Shown here: positions 42,761 to 51,428 of the stretch, piece after piece
Position numbering within the stretch: the stretch's first letter is position 1
How the letters are laid out: each line of letters begins with the position of its first letter
Assembly: GCF_001696615.3 (NCBI RefSeq)
Contig: NZ_CP032279.1
Span: 62,001-126,000 of the forward strand
DNA: 64,000 nucleotides
Origin: Acinetobacter sp. WCHAc010034
GTDB taxonomy: Bacteria > Pseudomonadota > Gammaproteobacteria > Pseudomonadales > Moraxellaceae
Reading direction: 5' to 3'
Notes under the pieces: generated by a model
Databases searched by the model: none
Told to the model about the DNA's origin: nothing
Seen by the model: only the letters and a program-made list of their open reading frames with translations
Position numbers and translations under genes: made by a program

Positions 42761-43426
42761 ATGCCAAATAAGCAAGAAAAAATGACAGCATTTGGACAGT
42801 TTCGTATCTTAAAAATTGGAACAAAGTATATTCAAGCTGAACTGATCGGTAGTGTAAAAAATTACCAAGCCCAACTTGTCAAAAATGCCGTGCTATCAGA
42901 TATAGAAATAGGTGCAACCATTTTTCTGCGAGTAAATGATCAATCTACCCAAAACAGATACGGCACTAAAGTTCAGTTTGAACCAATTGAGCTTTTAACC
43001 GACCAAGCTGAAATTGAGAAATACATTTTGGCTGACAGGAAGCGAGTAGCAGAAATTTACATTCAAGCAGCACAAGAAAATTTGGATAAAGGTTGGTATA
43101 GCGGTGATGCCATAGATAAGGCACTATTTTTTAGCGCAAGCCATCCAACTTATAAACCAATCAATATTGAGCTACGCCACAGACGACTCAAAAATATCAT
43201 TCATGCTTGTTGTCATTATCAACACAAAACAACAGAACACTTCATTCATTTGTGTCGAGCAACTATAGATATGTACAAAGATGAACAACGATTGAGTGAT
43301 TTGGAATTGAGCCAGTTTGAACAAAGCATCATTAAGATTCAATCCGATTTAAATTTATCAGAAGAAAATTCTCAACAAAAAGCAAATGAGTATTTGAGTC
43401 AACTAAAAGGATTATTAAAAAGCTAA
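42761..43426 (+). CDS. Unrecognised protein divergent from hsdM, bracketed by 30-bp repeats
   Basis: A 221-aa soluble protein. The N-terminal 85 residues are probably a beta-rich, OB-like domain (FRILKIGTKYIQAELIGSVK, then TKVQFEPIELL); the rest is helical (LADRKRVAEIYIQAAQENLD to NEYLSQLKGLLKS). No family is recognised. It is transcribed away from the RM operon and lies exactly between two pairs of 30-bp repeats, so it could be a regulator binding these repeats, or the payload of a small unit. CAGGAG lies about 20 bp upstream, with a closer GGTGTGAG. Confidence 0.5.
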   Translation: MPNKQEKMTAFGQFRILKIGTKYIQAELIGSVKNYQAQLVKNAVLSDIEIGATIFLRVNDQSTQNRYGTKVQFEPIELLTDQAEIEKYILADRKRVAEIYIQAAQENLDKGWYSGDAIDKALFFSASHPTYKPINIELRHRRLKNIIHACCHYQHKTTEHFIHLCRATIDMYKDEQRLSDLELSQFEQSIIKIQSDLNLSEENSQQKANEYLSQLKGLLKS

Positions 43427-43432
43427 ATTCAC

Positions 43433-43505
43433 TTTCAACCTTATAATGCAAATTTTAAAAATGATTAGCTCAAGTAGTTTTTAACCTTAGATTGTAAAAT
43501 TAGAG
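43433..43505. repeat. Two further 30-bp repeats downstream of the unrecognised gene
   Basis: ACTTTCAACCTTATAATGCA (from 43433) and GTTTTTAACCTTAGATTGTA (from 43477) match the pair upstream of hsdM in the same orientation, with 44 bp spacing. Confidence 0.5.
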
Positions 43506-43514
43506 TTTGTTAAG

Positions 43515-43928
43515 TTAAAAAATAAGGTGAGATTTATAAAAATCCCACCCTAAAATGCAAATAGCCTTTTCAAATTTACATTTTGCTTGATATAACCATT
43601 CTTTTACATGATTGGATTGTTCTTGTGGTAAAAGCTTTATGGCTTTCTCAAGTAGCTCATAGACACGTAGTTTATCGGTATCTTCTGGTATATAGTCATT
43701 AAAATCATGTAATAAAATATATCTAAATAGTTTACTGCCATTTAGTTCTATAGCCAAAAATGCTTCTGCAATAATTTTATCAGCAATTGCTCTAGCATGT
43801 GGTGCAGCATAGACTGTTGGTGAAAAAATTGGAATTCCCATTGTCCGTAAGATTTCACTAGCTTCAAAGACTCCCTCTTCACCTAAATATACATTTGTAT
43901 CAAATAAAGCAATTTTTCCTTTTCCCAT
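43515..43928 (-). CDS. Unrecognised protein, possible PIN-like fragment
   Basis: A 137-aa protein beginning MGKGKIALFDTNVYLGEEGV. The FDTNVYL stretch looks like the first strand and Asp of a PIN-domain nuclease, but the remaining PIN acidic residues are not convincing and the rest is helical (AIADKIIAEAFLAIELNGSK, then YELLEKAIKLLPQEQSNHVK). No good ribosome site is visible upstream, so the start is uncertain. It is convergent with the preceding gene and lies beside an IS remnant. I cannot assign a function. Confidence 0.45.
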   Translation of the reverse strand: MGKGKIALFDTNVYLGEEGVFEASEILRTMGIPIFSPTVYAAPHARAIADKIIAEAFLAIELNGSKLFRYILLHDFNDYIPEDTDKLRVYELLEKAIKLLPQEQSNHVKEWLYQAKCKFEKAICILGWDFYKSHLIF

Positions 43929-44038
43929 GATATGAAAGGAACTTAAATTAGAATCAGGATGCCATGTCTCTTTTACATGCTAATCACCTGTTAAAAATTT
44001 ATAGTCATTGATATTTAAAGCTCTGATACTACTTATGG

Positions 44039-44287
44039 GCTTTGTTGCACAAACCTATCTCTAAAGGCTTATTCCACAATGTAACGCAATGAGTTGCTTC
44101 GAACGGTTAAGCGTAGGAAGATCTAATTTGGAAGAAATGGTCATCAGGCTATCATCGGCGAAGTTTGATTGAAACCAAGATGCATTGCATCAAATTATTA
44201 GGAGATAAACTCACTGTGAGAAACTTTCAAAGCCAAGTTAATGAGATTCATGCACGTGTGGCAGTATTAAATAAATTTACGGAATGA
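44039..44287 (+). mobile_element. Remnant of an IS903-group element
   Basis: It begins with the same terminal repeat as the complete element at 32126 (GGCTTTGTTGCACAAACCTA), then jumps after about 45 bp to the last third of the transposase (NELLRTVKR, with stops and frame changes, then ETKMHCIKLLGDKL and NEIHARVAVLNKFTE). The right terminal repeat is missing. Internal deletion and decay make it immobile. It has the same orientation as the complete copy. Confidence 0.8.
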
Positions 44288-44320
44288 GGAAATGGACTGC
44301 CACCACTCTCCTAGACAAAT

Positions 44321-44803
44321 TTAGTCTATTCTTTTTGCATAGGAGAGAACCTTATGGGCATGCTTCAATGCATAATCTATGCTCAAAGCTCTAGCATCAG
44401 CTAACGCATTGTGAGGAATCATAGAATTCTTTGTCGTAAGTGACAAATCAAGTAAGAAGCCCAATACAGGTACATTGATACATTGCCCTTGTCCTAAGAG
44501 TAAAATACGGTTAAATAACTCTATATCTGAAGGATAGTCAGCTACGATAGTAATGTGATCCTCTTCTTGAGAGTTAACTTCCCATAAGAAATTGCACAGC
44601 TTCTTCACTAACTCCCACATAGGAATAGCGGATTGCCCTAACTTTGGAAGTACATGTTGTACGACAAAAGGACTAGGATTCTTACAGTTTACCACCTCAT
44701 AAAACTCATATTTACCATCAATAGACACCAATCCTAATGAAATCAAATCACCTGTACCTTGATCATGCCAACCATTAAATTCACAATCTAAAAATAAATA
44801 CAT
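44321..44803 (-). CDS. DEDDh 3'-5' exonuclease-like protein
   Basis: A 160-aa protein of the DEDD exonuclease fold. FLDCEFNGWHDQG holds the first Asp and Glu, TIVADYPSDIELFNRILLL the second Asp block, and MIPHNALADARALSIDYAL the final His and Asp. It resembles the small single-domain exoribonucleases of the Rv2179c/3'-5' exonuclease type. Such enzymes occur as cargo in defence islands but also in housekeeping RNA turnover. It is the last gene before the right end of the transposon. Confidence 0.75.
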   Translation of the reverse strand: MYLFLDCEFNGWHDQGTGDLISLGLVSIDGKYEFYEVVNCKNPSPFVVQHVLPKLGQSAIPMWELVKKLCNFLWEVNSQEEDHITIVADYPSDIELFNRILLLGQGQCINVPVLGFLLDLSLTTKNSMIPHNALADARALSIDYALKHAHKVLSYAKRID

Positions 44804-45188
44804 TTCTCATCTCTAATTTGGATAGTTGGTTCTTAAATATAAGAAGAAAGCTCGCTTAAATTCAAGTGAGGTTGGCCAGATGCTTACGATACACGCTCGC
44901 TTGATACGAAACAACCTAGTGTCTAACGCTATAATAAACTTCATCTATTTTAGCTTTTAAGACAACATAAACTGACATTATTGATAAAATACATATTGCT
45001 ATCGTGAATGAAGATCGAGCAATTTTTTGAAACCCCTCCTCCTGTAATAAATAAATTAAAGACCGTAACTAGGGCTGAGCAAAATCAGCAACTTCACCTT
45101 CTTGATAAAAGATGTTTTGCATAGCAAATGAAGTCTTAATTTTTTTTGAAACATTTTATGCAAGCATTTGAATACATTGAATATAAAA
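44804..45188. other. AT-rich non-coding stretch inside the right end
   Basis: About 385 bp between the exonuclease start and the inner TnsB-type site. No coding frame was found. It presumably contains the exonuclease promoter and, as in other Tn7-like ends, spacer DNA. Confidence 0.4.
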
Positions 45189-45291
45189 ATGACAGCTTAT
45201 GTGTCGCAAATAATTGTTCCTGATTGTCATCAAGCACTCTAAGTCTTTGATTATTTGTATATGAAAATGTCAACTCATGTGTCGCATGACG
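45189..45291 (-). repeat. Right end of the transposon: terminal repeat and two TnsB-type sites
   Basis: An inner site AATGACAGCTTATGTGTCGC (45189-45208) and an outer site AATGTCAACTCATGTGTCGC (45266-45285) match the left-end sites in inverted orientation; the end is ATGACG at 45291. The two sites are 77 bp apart, unlike the tandem left end, so the ends are asymmetric as in Tn7. Confidence 0.75.
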
Positions 45292-45350
45292 GCATCTGCC
45301 GCCACAGCTCAGCAACGCGAATTACAATCGCAGATATTCGCGTTGCTGAG
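45292..45350. repeat. Right part of the intergenic repeat split by the transposon
   Basis: It starts GCATCTGCCGCCACAGCTCA and contains a perfect 14-bp stem CTCAGCAACGCGAA/TTCGCGTTGCTGAG with a 15-nt loop. The left part is 23601-23627. Related copies are at about 50899 and 56098. Confidence 0.6.
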
Positions 45351-45561
45351 TATCCTAAGTAACATAATATACGTTATGCCGAAATCTACGCGCGCAGCCT
45401 ATCGATGTGATAATCTAGTTTTATAAAAAACTGTTTAAACTGATTTATTTCTGCAGCTTTGTCTAGTTCTGAATTTTGCAGTTGTTCCAGCACGCTCGTA
45501 GATCGCGCATGTACAGATAATCAGCCTTGGTTAAAACACCCTTCTCTTAGGAAAATGAATT

Positions 45562-46002
45562 GTGGCTATTGGATTATTTTGCCTAATTTTAGGATTTATC
45601 GTTGGGTATCTCTGGAGAGATTCGCGTGCAGAAAAAACACAAGCACTAACCCAAAAATCAAGGAATGTATATTTAAGCTATAACGAAAGGCAGCGTGAAA
45701 AAATACGCTATCAAAATGATGCAGATAGAATACGGCAATTAAATCTGCTTTCACCAAATGAGAGTAGATTTATGCGGCTGCTGCAACATCAGTTTGAAAA
45801 TCATAAATTAATCGTAAAAGACAGACGGTTTTATATTGCAGATCAGGACAGCTACCCTATTGCTATATTTGAATACCGGGATGGCACAAAAGAATTAAGG
45901 GTAAAGGATGCAGAAGATGGAATTCCTGTATTTCTGTACAAGGCCATTCTCTCCAGTGAAGCAATTGCAGAAGATAAACTATCGCTCTCAAATGCAGCAT
46001 AA
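45562..46002 (+). CDS. Small membrane-anchored protein of unknown function
   Basis: A 146-aa protein starting at a GTG, with TTAGGA about 9 bp upstream. One N-terminal hydrophobic segment (AIGLFCLILGFIVGYLW) is followed by a basic, Arg-rich helix and then a mixed domain (RFYIADQDSYPIAIFEYRDG), which resembles a small DUF2726-like or nuclease-like domain but without clear catalytic residues. The topology is a single-pass inner-membrane protein facing the cytoplasm. It is the first core gene to the right of the transposon. Confidence 0.55.
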   Translation: MAIGLFCLILGFIVGYLWRDSRAEKTQALTQKSRNVYLSYNERQREKIRYQNDADRIRQLNLLSPNESRFMRLLQHQFENHKLIVKDRRFYIADQDSYPIAIFEYRDGTKELRVKDAEDGIPVFLYKAILSSEAIAEDKLSLSNAA

Positions 46003-46165
46003 TGTCATTATTATGTTAAATAAATATCATCAGGTATAAGCTCTTAAATATTGATACAGAGTAAATTTCGCTCTATTTACTGTTAAGTTTTACGTGAGAA
46101 AACTTATGCTAACTCAAAGACATAGACAGCATTTTCTCCACAATGACCTTAATAGCAAATTGAAA

Positions 46166-47104
46166 TTATAAAAAATACTCTGTATCACTCTGAATTTTAG
46201 GTGAAATATGCTGCTCAACCCATGTTAGCCATGCTCTTGTTTTAGCATCAATAAAATGACGCGATGGTAGTAAAGTATAAACCCCAATATCTGGTGATCT
46301 CCAGTCTGCTAAGACACGGCGTAACCGTCCAGTACGTATAGCCTCAATCACAGCAAAGGTTGGAAGCAGTGCGATGCCCATATCTTGCTGCACCATGTCC
46401 AGTAATAGTTCTGGTGAATCTGCAATCAATGGCCCTGTAATATCGATTTGATACGAACAGCTATTTTCACTGACAAGATGCCATTGCGGTGTAATAGATG
46501 GGTTCACCAATCTTAAACATGCGTGTTTTTGCAGATCATCTAATGATTTTGGTTCGCCATATTTTTCTAAATAAGCTGGTGATGCGCAAAGCAATGAAAA
46601 TATTGTCCCAATTCGGCGGGCAACAAATCTTGAGTCAGCTAAAGATTCCGTGAGATACAAACTGACGTCAATTCCTTTGCCTAAAAGGTCGGGTACATTC
46701 TGGGAAGTGCGGTATTCAACCGTAAGCTCTGGATAGGTTTGACAGAACTCGGCCATCATCGGGGACACATAATGATGCCCAAAACTCGCCATACTCAAAA
46801 CACGCAACCTGCCCTGCGGTTTGGCTGCCATCCCCATTGCTTGAGCTTCGGCTTCTTCCACCATTGCCAGCACTTGACGGCACTGCTCTGCATAAGCTGC
46901 ACCAATATCGGTCAACGCGTGCTGTCTCGTAGACCGCTGTAGTAATTTTGTTCCTAAGCGCCCCTCTAACTCGCTAATGAGCCGAGACACTTGCGCTGTT
47001 GTCAGTTCCATCTGCTCTGCGGCGGCCGTAAAGCTTCCGCTATCAATGACTTTTAGGAAAGCATGCATTGCATGGAGTAATCCGCCATCAAGATTTTTGC
47101 GCAT
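46166..47104 (-). CDS. LysR-family transcriptional regulator
   Basis: A 312-aa regulator with the N-terminal winged helix (LHAMHAFLKVIDSGSFTAAA, then LTTAQVSRLISELEGRLGTK and LLQRSTRQHALTDIG) and the C-terminal periplasmic-binding-like effector domain. The domain order and length are standard. It is divergent from the indolepyruvate oxidoreductase gene with 202 bp between, so it probably controls that gene. The effector is unknown; aromatic 2-oxoacids or amino acids are plausible given the target. Confidence 0.92.
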   Translation of the reverse strand: MRKNLDGGLLHAMHAFLKVIDSGSFTAAAEQMELTTAQVSRLISELEGRLGTKLLQRSTRQHALTDIGAAYAEQCRQVLAMVEEAEAQAMGMAAKPQGRLRVLSMASFGHHYVSPMMAEFCQTYPELTVEYRTSQNVPDLLGKGIDVSLYLTESLADSRFVARRIGTIFSLLCASPAYLEKYGEPKSLDDLQKHACLRLVNPSITPQWHLVSENSCSYQIDITGPLIADSPELLLDMVQQDMGIALLPTFAVIEAIRTGRLRRVLADWRSPDIGVYTLLPSRHFIDAKTRAWLTWVEQHISPKIQSDTEYFL

Positions 47105-47306
47105 AACGTAAATATCTTTTTCTTAATTACGCATTGTTGCACCGGTATGGATCAACCACAATGACATTAATGTACATAGATTGAGCAGCTCTGTTGTCTG
47201 CAATGAACTGATCAATCTCTTTCTCAGTATGCCGTTTACTCCAAATATTCAACCGGATGTTGAAAAAAGAAAGTAGCTCGAACTACAAAATTCTAAGGAG
47301 ACATAA

Positions 47307-50300
47307 ATGAATATCGCGACAAAATTTACTCCACATAAGATTCCAACCAAGGATGTATCACTTGAAGATAAGTATCTCAGTGATAGCGGTACTGCTTATA
47401 TGACAGGTATTCAGGCCATGGTGCGCTTACCGCTCGCGCAAACACGGTGGGATACTTTAAACGGTTATCATACGGCTGGTTTTATTTCCGGTTATCGCGG
47501 CTCCCCTGTGGGAAATTACGATAATTTTCTCTGGCAAGTTGAAGGCATACTCAAAGACCATCATGTTGTTTTTCAACCCGGCGTAAATGAAGATCTCGCT
47601 GCTACTGCAATCTGGGGTACCCAACAAGCCAATCTCGCAGGTCAAGGCAAATATGATGGTGTAACCGCCTGGTGGTATGGCAAAGGCCCAGGGGTAGACC
47701 GTTCTGGAGATGTTCTGCGTCATGCCAACCTTGCAGGAACAGCAGAACGAGGCGGTGTAGTTGCCTTCTTTGGTGATGACCATTCTTGTAAATCTTCGAG
47801 TATTCCGCACCAGTCAGAGCACGTCATGATCGGCTGCGGTATTCCAATTTTTTACCCGACCTCAATACAGCAAATTCTTGATTTAGGCGTTCATGCGGTC
47901 GCTATGTCACGCTTTGCGGGTATATGGACGTCGATGAAGCTGGTCAGTGAAATTGTTGAAACTTCTGCTTCTGTTCATGTGGATTTGGATCGAGTCACTC
48001 CTACTTTACCCAAAAATGTTCAAATGCCTGTAGATGGTGTCAATATTCGCTGGCCTGATCACGGCATTCAACAGGAAGAACGCCTTTATAAATACCGCTT
48101 ACCCGCTGTATTGGCTTATGCGCGTGAAAATCAATTGAATCAGGTGACATGGCATTGTCCAGATGCGCGTATTGGTATCACCGCAAGCGGTAAAGGCTAT
48201 TTAGATACCATTGAAGCCTTACGCATTCTCGGAATTGAAGGTGAAACGGCCCAGCAGCTCGGACTGCGAGTGTATCAAGTTGCTTTAATTTGGCCCTTAG
48301 AACCGCAAGGTCTGCGTGAATTTGCCGAAGGCTTAGAAGAACTGATTGTTGTAGAAGAAAAACGTCCGATTCTTGAAGCACAAATTAAAGATGAACTCTA
48401 TGCGCTTCCAGATGGCAAACGCCCTCGTATCATCGGTAAAGCGAGTGACGGAAAAGGCGAATGGAGTACATCGATTGATGAAGCGCCTTTGATTGGTCAC
48501 TATGAGTTTCAACCTGAACCTATTGCAAAAATGTTGGCCGCTCGATTCTTAAAATTAGATCTTCCAGAAAGCTTAAAAACGCAAATTCAAAATAGACTTG
48601 AGCTGTTGCAAAAAGCAGAGCACGAGTCACGGCGTGTTCTGGATATTGCAGAACGTAAACCTTTCTTTTGCAGCGGCTGCCCTCACAATTCATCAACAGC
48701 ATTACCCGAAGGCAGCCGCGCATTAGGTGGCATCGGTTGTCATTTTATTGCGGTCTCACTGGATCGCGGCACAGAAACTTTCTCGCATATGGGTGGCGAA
48801 GGCGTAAGTTGGGCTGGCGCTTCCCATTTCACCAATGAAAAGCATATTTTTGCCAATCTAGGCGATGGAACCTATTTCCATTCAGGCTATCTTGCAATCC
48901 GCCAAGCGATCGCAGCAAAACTCAATATGACCTACAAAATTCTCTATAACGATGCAGTTGCAATGACGGGTGGACAGCATGTCGATGGTCATCTCAGTGT
49001 GGCACAGTTAACACGACAATTGGATGCTGAAGGAATCACAAAGCAAGTCATTGTCACCGATGAACCTGAGTTGATTCATGCTGAAGAAGGTATTGCTGCT
49101 CACGTGGAGATTTACCACAGAAATGAGCTAGATGATGTGCAACGCAAATTACGTGAAATTTCTGGTGTTACGGCGTTAATTTATGTTCAAACCTGTGCCA
49201 GTGAAAAACGCCGTCGCCGTAAACGCAATGCTTATCCAGATGTCGCTGAACGAGTTTTTATCAATAGTGGGATTTGTGAAGGTTGCGGTGATTGTTCTAA
49301 ACAATCGAACTGTTTATCGATTGAACCCGTTGAAACAGCGTTAGGCACTAAACGTCAAATTAATCAAAGCAGCTGCAACAAAGACTTCTCTTGTGTCGAA
49401 GGTTTCTGTCCAAGTTTTGTGACCGTACATACCCGCGATATGAAACGTCCAGAAATATTCAAAGGTATCGAAGCTGGCTGGCCAGAAAAACCAATCCTTC
49501 CTGAACTTGATCATCACCCCATCCGCATCATGGTTGGTGGTGTGGGCGGTACAGGTGTGGTGACAGCAGGTGCTTTACTGGGAATGGCTGCTCATTTGGA
49601 GGGTAAAGCCGCACGTATTATGGATATGGCTGGACTTGCTCAAAAAGGTGGTACGGTTTATTCCTACATACAACTTGCGACTGAAGATGACCAAATCTCT
49701 GCAACCAAAATCCCTGCGGGTCAATGTGATGTTTTAATCGGTGCAGATGCCATTGTCGCAGGCAGTAATGCAGCACTTTCTCGCTTAAAAGCTGATGCTG
49801 TGGTCATCGTCAATGAAGATGGTTCCCCTACTTCTGAATTCCTTGAGTCTCGTGATTGGTATGCGCCTATTACAGATTTGATTCAGCGGCTTCGTGGTCG
49901 AACTGCACAAGGAAAACTCACCTCTTTACCTGCAACACGTATTGCCACACAAGTACTGGGTGATGCGATCTTTGCAAATCAAATCTTGCTTGGCATGGCT
50001 TGGCAAGCAGGTCAGATTCCGTTGAAGCGTGAAAGTATTGAGCAGGCAATTCGTCTGAATGGTACGGCTGCTGAAAAAAACCTTGAAGCTTTCCGCATCG
50101 GTTGCCATCTGATGAATGACCCTGACTTAGCCAAACGCATTATTGCAACCATACCAACGACGCGTAAACCAACCACGTTGGCTGAACTCGTTGAAGATCG
50201 TTCTGCACGTCTGGTCGAGTATTGGAATCAAGATTATGCCACTCAGTATCGAACTTTGGTGGAACAAGCTGCCAAAGTATTGCCTGAAGAACTCGCTGAA

Positions 50301-50786
50301 ACAATTGCGACACAGCTCTATAGAGTCATGGCGTATAAAGATGAATATGAAGTTGCGCGCTTACTCACAGGAAAAAACTTTCAACAATCAATTGAAACGC
50401 AGTTTGGTCAAGGTCTACGTTTGACCTATCACTTAGCCCCTCCTGCTTTGGGTGCTCATGGCGTCATACGCAAACGTGCTTTTGGATATTGGATGCGTAT
50501 TCCGATGATGATTCTTGCTCGTCTACAGTGGCTTAGAGAAACTTTCCTTGATCCATTTGCTTTACAGCAAGAACGTCAAAAAGAACATGCTTGGCGTGAT
50601 CGTTATATCGCATTTGTGAAAACCATCAGTTCTACACCTGAAAATTATAACTTATCTGTTGCTGAGCAAATCGCTCAATTACCAGCAGATGTACGAGGTT
50701 TTGGTCATGTCAAAATACAAGCGATGGACGCAGCGATACAACGTTGGGATGAGCTTGAATTGAATCTTCGTAAAGAACATGAATAA
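47307..50786 (+). CDS. Indolepyruvate:ferredoxin oxidoreductase, fused subunits
   Basis: An 1159-aa enzyme fusing the alpha and gamma-type parts of 2-oxoacid:ferredoxin oxidoreductases; it oxidatively decarboxylates aryl- or branched-chain 2-oxoacids to acyl-CoA. The N-terminal pyrimidine-binding region (FISGYRGSPVGNYDNFLW) is followed by the TPP-binding region (FANLGDGTYFHSGYLAIRQA), the iron-sulfur motif INSGICEGCGDCSKQSNC with CVEGFC, and the C-terminal POR domain (MVGGVGGTGVVTAGALLGMA). It is monocistronic, with AAGGAG before the start. Similar proteins serve amino acid catabolism in aerobic proteobacteria. Confidence 0.92.
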   Translation: MNIATKFTPHKIPTKDVSLEDKYLSDSGTAYMTGIQAMVRLPLAQTRWDTLNGYHTAGFISGYRGSPVGNYDNFLWQVEGILKDHHVVFQPGVNEDLAATAIWGTQQANLAGQGKYDGVTAWWYGKGPGVDRSGDVLRHANLAGTAERGGVVAFFGDDHSCKSSSIPHQSEHVMIGCGIPIFYPTSIQQILDLGVHAVAMSRFAGIWTSMKLVSEIVETSASVHVDLDRVTPTLPKNVQMPVDGVNIRWPDHGIQQEERLYKYRLPAVLAYARENQLNQVTWHCPDARIGITASGKGYLDTIEALRILGIEGETAQQLGLRVYQVALIWPLEPQGLREFAEGLEELIVVEEKRPILEAQIKDELYALPDGKRPRIIGKASDGKGEWSTSIDEAPLIGHYEFQPEPIAKMLAARFLKLDLPESLKTQIQNRLELLQKAEHESRRVLDIAERKPFFCSGCPHNSSTALPEGSRALGGIGCHFIAVSLDRGTETFSHMGGEGVSWAGASHFTNEKHIFANLGDGTYFHSGYLAIRQAIAAKLNMTYKILYNDAVAMTGGQHVDGHLSVAQLTRQLDAEGITKQVIVTDEPELIHAEEGIAAHVEIYHRNELDDVQRKLREISGVTALIYVQTCASEKRRRRKRNAYPDVAERVFINSGICEGCGDCSKQSNCLSIEPVETALGTKRQINQSSCNKDFSCVEGFCPSFVTVHTRDMKRPEIFKGIEAGWPEKPILPELDHHPIRIMVGGVGGTGVVTAGALLGMAAHLEGKAARIMDMAGLAQKGGTVYSYIQLATEDDQISATKIPAGQCDVLIGADAIVAGSNAALSRLKADAVVIVNEDGSPTSEFLESRDWYAPITDLIQRLRGRTAQGKLTSLPATRIATQVLGDAIFANQILLGMAWQAGQIPLKRESIEQAIRLNGTAAEKNLEAFRIGCHLMNDPDLAKRIIATIPTTRKPTTLAELVEDRSARLVEYWNQDYATQYRTLVEQAAKVLPEELAETIATQLYRVMAYKDEYEVARLLTGKNFQQSIETQFGQGLRLTYHLAPPALGAHGVIRKRAFGYWMRIPMMILARLQWLRETFLDPFALQQERQKEHAWRDRYIAFVKTISSTPENYNLSVAEQIAQLPADVRGFGHVKIQAMDAAIQRWDELELNLRKEHE

Positions 50787-50898
50787 AAGAAATAGATTTA
50801 TCTAAATAAGCAGCTGATACAGGATCAAACTGGGGATGTATTGATCATGTTCAGCTGCTTCATATTTATAATCTAAAGGCTCTGAGGCAGTAATATAT

Positions 50899-50990
50899 CC
50901 GGGCCAATGCAAAAGCATCTTCCGCTACAGCTCATCAACGTGAATCCAGGAAAGCTTACGCAAATCTGTGTGGCTATGACTTCAAGAGGA
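50899..50990. repeat. Second copy of the intergenic repeat
   Basis: CCGGGCCAATGCAAAAGCAT followed by CTTCCGCTACAGCTCATCAA matches the split copy at the transposon edges (CCGGG ... ATGCAAAGCATC | GCATCTGCCGCCACAGCTCA). The stem is degraded. This copy is uninterrupted and shows what the target looked like. Confidence 0.55.
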
Positions 50991-51269
50991 TTATTGATAA
51001 GTCTTAATTTCAGCCATAAGTTTTCGAATAGATGCTCTATCGTGAATTTGTAGATGATCTCTTATATATATGAGTTTATTTATATTTTTTTGGAATATAT
51101 CCTGCTGTTCTGAGTTTTCTAATTTCGCCTGCCTGCTTAATTTAAATATCAAACTGCAAATGCCTTCCCTGACTATTTCATAGCTAACGATATCTTGATA
51201 TTCAACATTTTGCTGATCTAATTGAAATTTTTCCAAACTATCTAAGTTAAACTGAATAAGCTGCATCAT
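50991..51269 (-). CDS. Small helical protein of unknown function
   Basis: A 92-aa, almost all-helical protein (MQLIQFNLDSLEKFQLDQQN to HDRASIRKLMAEIKTYQ), with no cysteine and no membrane segment. The composition is typical of small regulatory or partner proteins. The family is not recognised. It is alone between the oxidoreductase and the DUF1826 gene, on the opposite strand to both; AGATCATATG surrounds the start. Confidence 0.5.
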   Translation of the reverse strand: MMQLIQFNLDSLEKFQLDQQNVEYQDIVSYEIVREGICSLIFKLSRQAKLENSEQQDIFQKNINKLIYIRDHLQIHDRASIRKLMAEIKTYQ

Positions 51270-51428
51270 ATGATCTCAAGCTGAGGATCGAAACGTTGCC
51301 AACGATAACAAATATTTCCCATCAATGGAAAGTCCGCCTCTATGATTAAATCCTCCCCATAATAATCATGAATTAGATTAAGTTAAGGTATATTATTAGG
51401 CACGCTTTATGATTGATTTAACTCTAAT

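Larger units (their letters stand above)
23628..45291. mobile_element. Tn7-like transposon, about 21.7 kb, carrying a defence island
   Basis: The left end reads CGTCACGCGACACATAAG and the right end, reversed, CGTCATGCGACACATGAG; 24 of 27 positions match through CATTT. Both ends are flanked by the 5-bp direct repeat GCATC (23623-23627, 45292-45296), the duplication size of Tn7 relatives. Next to the left end lie tnsA, tnsB, tnsC and an interrupted tniQ, the same gene types as the tni modules of AbaR-type islands in Acinetobacter. The cargo covers small-protein/E1-JAB genes, a type I RM operon and other accessory genes. The whole element is AT-rich compared with the flanks. Confidence 0.88.

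Noticed and set aside
42597..43505. The 30-bp repeats as a CRISPR array
   Set aside because: Only two copies on each side of a gene, imperfect, with spacers of unequal length and no cas genes in the window.
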